A stretch of 40,148 bases of DNA from an uncultured Hyphomicrobiales bacterium (GTDB lineage: Bacteria; Pseudomonadota; Alphaproteobacteria; Rhizobiales; Beijerinckiaceae). Position numbers and translations under genes: made by a program. The stretch lies in NCBI GenBank assembly GCA_903824185.1, contig CAIJVU010000023.1, positions 1-40,148 on the forward strand, read 5' to 3'. Below, piece by piece: positions 36,129 to 40,148 of the stretch; the stretch's first letter is position 1, and each line of letters begins with the position of its first letter. A model generated the notes under the pieces. It was not told the origin of the DNA, did no database searches, and was given only the letters and a program-made list of their open reading frames with translations.

Positions 36129-37466
36129 TTAAACCAGCATGCTCATGGGATGTTCGATGATCGTTTTGATCTCCGAAATCAACTGCGCGCCCAAGGCCCC
36201 ATCCACGGCACGATGATCACACGACAAGGTGATGCTCATGACTGTGGCAATCGCCAAAGCCCCGTTTTTGACAACAGGGCGTTGCTCGCCGCCGCCGACC
36301 GCCAAAATCGTCGCATGCGGCGGATTGATCACAGCCGTGAAATCCTTGATCCCGAACATGCCGAGATTGGACACAGCCGTTGTGCCACCCTGATATTCTT
36401 CGGGTTTCAATTTGCGTGATTTGGCACGCGCCGCAAAATCTTTCATACCCAAGGCAATGGCCGACAGCGGCATGGTTTCGGCCTTGCGCAAAATCGGTGT
36501 AATCAAACCATTGCCGGGCAAAGCCACAGCCACGCCGACATCGGCATGGTGATGCTTGAGCATGGCGCCTTCAGTCCAGGTCACATTGGCATCAGGGACG
36601 CGCATCAAAGCGCAGGCCAAAGCTTTGATGACCATGTCATTGACGGACACTTTCCATAAAGGCTTGCCCTCTTTATCTTTGGGCGAGGCCGCATTGACCT
36701 GCTCGCGCAATTTCAGCAGAGCATCAATTTCACAATCCACCGTCAGATAGAATTGAGGAATGGTTTGGCGGGCTTCCGTCAAACGACGCGCAATCGTCTT
36801 GCGCATGCCATCATGCGGGATCTCGTCATAACTGCCCGCTGCAAACATCGCTTTCGTTGCGGCATCGGACGGGCCTGTTGCCATGGCAGTGGCTTGAGAC
36901 ACGGCAGCGGTCTGCGGCGCAGATGATGAGGACGCGGACGCTTTGGGGGCAACGCCACCCGCGATTGCCTGACGCACATCGCGCTCGACAACACGACCAT
37001 GCGGACCTGACCCCGTCAGACCCGACAAATCAAGTCCCGCCTCTTTGGCAAGACGCTTGGCGAGCGGAGACGCAAAAACGCGCGCATCATTCCGCGGAGC
37101 TGATGCAGGAACCGCAGCTGTGACTGGAACAGGTGCCGCAGCAGAAGCAGCCGGTGTGACAGCAGGTGTTGCGGCTGGCGCAGCAGGTGCTTTGGTTGCG
37201 GCGGCAGGCGCCGACACATTTTCACCCTCAGCGGCAATGATCGCGATCACCTCGTTCACCATCACATCATTGGTGCCCGCAGGCACGATGATTTTAGCCA
37301 AAATACCTTCATCAACGGCTTCGACTTCCATCGTCGCCTTGTCTGTTTCGATTTCGGCAAGGACATCACCGGATTTGACGGTATCGCCCTCTTTCTTGAG
37401 CCATTTTGCGAGATTGCCCTTTTCCATCGTGGGAGACAAAGCGGGCATCAAAATATTGACAGCCAT
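36129..37466 (-). CDS. pdhC: Dihydrolipoamide acetyltransferase (E2 of pyruvate dehydrogenase)
   Basis: E2 forms the core of the complex and transfers the acetyl group to CoA. The 445-residue protein has one N-terminal lipoyl domain (residues 1-80, lipoyl lysine K43 in ETDKATMEV) and an Ala/Pro-rich linker. Next come a peripheral-subunit-binding domain ([20 protein letters not shown]), a second Ala/Ser-rich linker, and the catalytic domain ending in the DHRAVDG motif (H418). The start follows TAAGGAGCG overlapping the pdhB stop, implying coupled translation. Its lipoyl domain is nearly identical to that of PdhB. Confidence 0.96.
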   Translation of the reverse strand: MAVNILMPALSPTMEKGNLAKWLKKEGDTVKSGDVLAEIETDKATMEVEAVDEGILAKIIVPAGTNDVMVNEVIAIIAAEGENVSAPAAATKAPAAPAATPAVTPAASAAAPVPVTAAVPASAPRNDARVFASPLAKRLAKEAGLDLSGLTGSGPHGRVVERDVRQAIAGGVAPKASASSSSAPQTAAVSQATAMATGPSDAATKAMFAAGSYDEIPHDGMRKTIARRLTEARQTIPQFYLTVDCEIDALLKLREQVNAASPKDKEGKPLWKVSVNDMVIKALACALMRVPDANVTWTEGAMLKHHHADVGVAVALPGNGLITPILRKAETMPLSAIALGMKDFAARAKSRKLKPEEYQGGTTAVSNLGMFGIKDFTAVINPPHATILAVGGGEQRPVVKNGALAIATVMSITLSCDHRAVDGALGAQLISEIKTIIEHPMSMLV

Positions 37467-38855
37467 GACATGCGCTCCTTAGCGATAGGTGACAGCACGG
37501 GCGGCGGCAACCACCTCGGCAACATTGGGCAATGCCAATTTTTCAAGATTGGCGGCATAGGGCATCGGCACATCTTTGCCGGTGATACGGATCACAGGTG
37601 CATCGAGGAAATCAAAAGCCTTTTCCATGACCTGAGCCGAAATTTCCGAACCAATACCCGATTGCGGCCAGCCCTCTTCAACGGTAATGCAGCGACCGGT
37701 TTTGCGGACTGACGCAATGATCGTATCAACATCCATGGGGCGGATGGTGCGCAGATCAATCACTTCCGCATCAATCCCAAGACCCGCCAATTCCTCAGCC
37801 GCTTTCAGCGCATAGGTCATACCGATGGCAAATGACACGATAGTCACATCTTTGCCAGGCCGTGCAATCCGCGCTTTACCAATCGGGAGAACAAAATCAT
37901 CCCCTTTGGGCACGCTAGCGCTTTGGCCGTACAAAATTTCATTTTCCAAGAACACGACCGGATTGGGATTGCGGATCGCCGCTTTCAACAAACCCTTGGC
38001 ATCGCAAGCATTGGAGGGGGCAATCACCAAAAGACCGGGCACGTTAGAATACCAAGCCGAATAATCCTGGGAGTGCTGGGCACCCACGCGTGCAGCCGCA
38101 CCATTGGGACCACGAAACACAATCGGGCACCCCATTTGACCACCCGACATATAGAGCGTTTTGGCGGCGGAATTGATAATATGGTCAATCGCCTGCATGG
38201 CAAAATTGAACGTCATGAATTCCAGAACAGGACGCAATCCCGTCAAGGCTGCACCCACCGCGATACCGGCAAAACCATGCTCGGTAATCGGCGTATCAAT
38301 CACGCGTTTCGGGCCAAATTCCTGTAAAAGACCTTGGGTGATTTTGTAAGCGCCTTGATATTCGGCGACTTCTTCACCCATTACAAAGACATTCCCGTCT
38401 TTGCGCATTTCTTCGGCCATCGCGTCACGCAAAGCCTCGCGCATCGTCATGGTCACCATTTCAGCGCCTGCAGGGATTTCACCAGAGGCATCATAGCTTT
38501 CATGCGAGGAAACAGCATGGACAGGTGCCGAGGCCGGGGCAACCGCTGGTGCTGCAACCGGTGCAGCAGGTGCAGCGGCAACAGGTGTGGCAGACGGGGC
38601 TGAAACCGCCTCGCCATCCGCAGCGATAATAGCGATCAATTCATTGACCGGCACATCCTGTGTACCCGCAGGCACGATGATTTTGGCAAGAATGCCCTCA
38701 TCGACCGCTTCCACTTCCATGGTGGCTTTATCGGTTTCGATTTCGGCAATCACATCGCCCGGCTTAACAGCATCGCCTTCATTTTTAAGCCATTTGGCAA
38801 GATTGCCCTTTTCCATCGTCGGAGACAGAGCGGGCATCAGAACATTGATCGACAT
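37205..38855 (-). repeat. Duplicated lipoyl-domain coding segment in pdhB and pdhC
   Basis: The first 82 codons of pdhB (about 38610-38855) and of pdhC (about 37221-37466) encode lipoyl domains that agree at 71 of 82 residues by hand count, and the DNA is also closely similar. The two copies are direct repeats about 1.4 kb apart. This points to duplication with later homogenisation or strong constraint. Confidence 0.85.
37479..38855 (-). CDS. pdhB: Pyruvate dehydrogenase E1 component subunit beta, with N-terminal lipoyl domain
   Basis: E1 beta pairs with PdhA to decarboxylate pyruvate with thiamine diphosphate. The 458-residue protein is about 130 residues longer than a plain E1 beta. Residues 1-82 are a complete lipoyl domain with K43, followed by an Ala/Pro-rich linker to about residue 125. 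The E1 beta fold follows ([73 protein letters not shown]). Lipoylated E1 beta is known from several alphaproteobacteria such as Zymomonas and Sinorhizobium. It lies between pdhA (60-base gap) and pdhC (12 bases). Confidence 0.96.
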   Translation of the reverse strand: MSINVLMPALSPTMEKGNLAKWLKNEGDAVKPGDVIAEIETDKATMEVEAVDEGILAKIIVPAGTQDVPVNELIAIIAADGEAVSAPSATPVAAAPAAPVAAPAVAPASAPVHAVSSHESYDASGEIPAGAEMVTMTMREALRDAMAEEMRKDGNVFVMGEEVAEYQGAYKITQGLLQEFGPKRVIDTPITEHGFAGIAVGAALTGLRPVLEFMTFNFAMQAIDHIINSAAKTLYMSGGQMGCPIVFRGPNGAAARVGAQHSQDYSAWYSNVPGLLVIAPSNACDAKGLLKAAIRNPNPVVFLENEILYGQSASVPKGDDFVLPIGKARIARPGKDVTIVSFAIGMTYALKAAEELAGLGIDAEVIDLRTIRPMDVDTIIASVRKTGRCITVEEGWPQSGIGSEISAQVMEKAFDFLDAPVIRITGKDVPMPYAANLEKLALPNVAEVVAAARAVTYR

Positions 38856-38915
38856 GGGAAAAACTCCAGTCAGGCTGATCTGTCAGGCGCATTCTTGCGC
38901 CTTCATGACAGGGGT

Positions 38916-39968
38916 TTAGCGGAGGATATCGGTGAAAAGTTCGGAAGCATCAGGCTCCGGATTGGTGGTCGCAAAATCCGCCGCTTCATTGACGATTTCA
39001 CGCACCTGCTGGTCGATAGCCTTCAACTCGTCCTCGGCTACTTTCCATTCGTCGATCAAACGACGACGCACCTGCTCGATCGGATCATGCTCCTCGCGCA
39101 TTTTCTGCACTTCGTCTTTGGACCGGTATTTCGCAGGATCGGACATTGAATGCCCGCGATAGCGATAGGTCTGCATTTCCAGAATATAGGGGCCTTTGCC
39201 GTCACGGCACCACTGGATTGCCCGCTCAGCCGCAGCTTTCACAGCGCGCACATCCATCCCATCGACTTGCTCGCCGGGAATGTTAAAGGAGACACCGCGC
39301 TTAGAGAAATCTGTTTGCGCCGAAGCACGGCTGACAGCCGTACCCATCGCGTAGCGGTTGTTTTCAATCACATAAATGACCGGCAGCTTCCAGAGCTCAG
39401 CCATATTGAAGGATTCATAGACCTGCCCCTGATTGGCCGCACCATCGCCAAAATAGGTCATGGAAACGCGGTTATCGCCGCGATAATGATTGGCAAACGC
39501 AAGGCCCGTTCCCAGAGAAACCTGTGCGCCCACAATGCCATGGCCGCCATAAAAATTCTTTTCGATGCTGAACATATGCATCGAGCCGCCCTTGCCTCTC
39601 GACAGACCACCCGAACGACCGGTCAGCTCTGCCATGACGCCTTTGGGATCCATGCCGCAAACCAGCATATGCCCGTGATCACGATAACCGGTAATCACCT
39701 GATCATCAGGGGTCGAGGCCATATTCATGCCCACAACCACAGCCTCCTGACCAATATAGAGATGGCAAAAGCCACCGATCAGGCCCATGCCATACATCTG
39801 GCCCGCTTTTTCTTCGAAGCGGCGGATCAAAAGCATGTTGCGGTATGCCGCAAATTCTTCCTCGCGATTGAGAGCGGGTGGTCCATTGCTCTTGCGTGTC
39901 AGACTTTTGGGGGCTGAACGATTTGCTGAGGCCTTAGCCTGTGTCTTTGCCTTGGCAGCCGCTACCAT
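38916..39968 (-). CDS. pdhA: Pyruvate dehydrogenase E1 component subunit alpha
   Basis: E1 alpha binds thiamine diphosphate and, with PdhB, carries out the first and rate-limiting step of the complex. The 350-residue protein has RNMLLIRRFEEKAGQMYG, the substrate region GYRDHGHML, and the thiamine-diphosphate motif GDGAANQGQ (starting at residue 174) through ENNRYAMGT. About 30 N-terminal residues are rich in Lys, Ala and Ser. I chose the ATG at 39968 because AGGGGAGA (39975-39982) sits 6 bases upstream. The frame is open to 40034, but that start is a TTG without a site. It is the first gene of the pdhABC-lpd-lipA-ratA unit. Confidence 0.95.
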   Translation of the reverse strand: MVAAAKAKTQAKASANRSAPKSLTRKSNGPPALNREEEFAAYRNMLLIRRFEEKAGQMYGMGLIGGFCHLYIGQEAVVVGMNMASTPDDQVITGYRDHGHMLVCGMDPKGVMAELTGRSGGLSRGKGGSMHMFSIEKNFYGGHGIVGAQVSLGTGLAFANHYRGDNRVSMTYFGDGAANQGQVYESFNMAELWKLPVIYVIENNRYAMGTAVSRASAQTDFSKRGVSFNIPGEQVDGMDVRAVKAAAERAIQWCRDGKGPYILEMQTYRYRGHSMSDPAKYRSKDEVQKMREEHDPIEQVRRRLIDEWKVAEDELKAIDQQVREIVNEAADFATTNPEPDASELFTDILR

Positions 39969-40148
39969 GGATGATCTCCCCTGCATGGAATTTCTTAGAC
40001 GATAGCCTAAGTTCCAAACGCTGACGAGAGGCAAATTGCGTGTTTTTCAAGAAAATTGAAAAATTTAAACCATTGAAAACGCTTATATAATTTACAATGA
40101 ACCACTATGTGGTTCATAATGTTGCATCGCGAAAATGGTTAATGTGCT
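39969..40148 (-). promoter_or_regulatory. Upstream region of the pdh operon with AT-rich promoter zone
   Basis: These 180 bases precede pdhA and run to the window end without a visible gene. On the minus strand the TTATATAA stretch at 40083-40090 offers a -10 candidate (TATATA or TATAAG), but the -35 region is poor. That pattern would fit a promoter needing an activator, and the perfect dyad at 40097-40117 lies just upstream of it. Confidence 0.4.
40097..40117. promoter_or_regulatory. Perfect 9-3-9 inverted repeat upstream of pdhA
   Basis: ATGAACCAC (40097-40105) and GTGGTTCAT (40109-40117) are perfect inverted copies around TAT. No T-run follows on either strand, so an operator is more likely than a terminator. 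It sits about 130 bases upstream of the pdhA start, over the spacer/-35 zone of the best promoter candidate. It does not match the PdhR site ATTGGT-N3-ACCAAT. Confidence 0.55.

Noticed and set aside
39150-39917. Open frame of 255 codons on the plus strand opposite pdhA
   Set aside because: It mirrors the highly conserved pdhA coding sequence and has no family features or ribosome binding site.
1-40148. Mobile elements, prophage, defence systems, CRISPR arrays, tRNA and rRNA genes
   Set aside because: I looked along both strands and saw no transposase, integrase, phage, restriction or toxin-antitoxin signature, no regularly spaced repeats, and no tRNA or rRNA sequence; almost all of the window is assigned to conserved core genes.

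Overview
The window looks like chromosomal core DNA from an alphaproteobacterium. The main evidence is gene order: mrcA-prfB, tyrS, a complete SUF operon with two cysteine desulfurases, dusB(nifR3)-ntrB-ntrC-ntrY-ntrX-hfq-hflX, a fused ispDF, and pdhA-pdhB-pdhC-lpd-lipA-ratA. A lipoyl domain on the pyruvate dehydrogenase E1 beta subunit points the same way. Base composition is moderate and even. I cannot name the order or genus from sequence reading alone; a Rhodospirillales-like or related lineage is an inference. I found no insertion sequence, prophage, CRISPR array, tRNA or rRNA gene.

Layout. Bases 1-7112 hold the end of penicillin-binding protein 1A, release factor 2, a bacterioferritin-comigratory-type peroxiredoxin (minus strand), and a 1152-residue AsmA/YhdP-like envelope protein. 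Bases 7128-9080 (minus) hold tyrosyl-tRNA synthetase and a small alpha/beta hydrolase. Bases 9340-16356 are one plus-strand Fe-S assembly operon (iscS-like, sufB, sufC, sufD, sufS, a SufT-type MIP18 protein, and an A-type carrier). It ends in a strong bidirectional hairpin terminator shared with a DEAD-box helicase. Bases 16412-20863 (minus) are the helicase, a cytochrome b561 and topoisomerase IV subunit B. After an AT-rich 448-base gap comes mazG (plus), convergent with a long minus-strand series: hflX, hfq, ntrX, ntrY, ntrC, ntrB, dusB. Divergent from dusB are ispDF and pncC (plus). The right end is the minus-strand pyruvate dehydrogenase/lipoate operon ending in ratA.

How the genes fit together. 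The SUF operon makes Fe-S clusters, and LipA, encoded downstream of the E2/E3 genes, needs such clusters to make the lipoyl groups carried by PdhB and PdhC. The two Ntr two-component systems, Hfq, HflX and MazG form a nitrogen, RNA and stress control block. PBP1A, YhdP, IspDF and RatA serve the envelope and isoprenoid/quinone functions.

No new gene system was found. The most interesting signals are non-coding. Upstream of the SUF operon, three dyads are stacked within about 90 bases: an FNR/CRP-type half-site pair, a perfect TTAGAA-N3-TTCTAA palindrome like the iron control element of Irr, and a leader inverted repeat. Their spacing fits an activator-dependent promoter whose -10 is covered by the iron-type palindrome. 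A second perfect dyad (9-3-9) lies upstream of pdhA. These are pattern readings made by eye and have not been tested.
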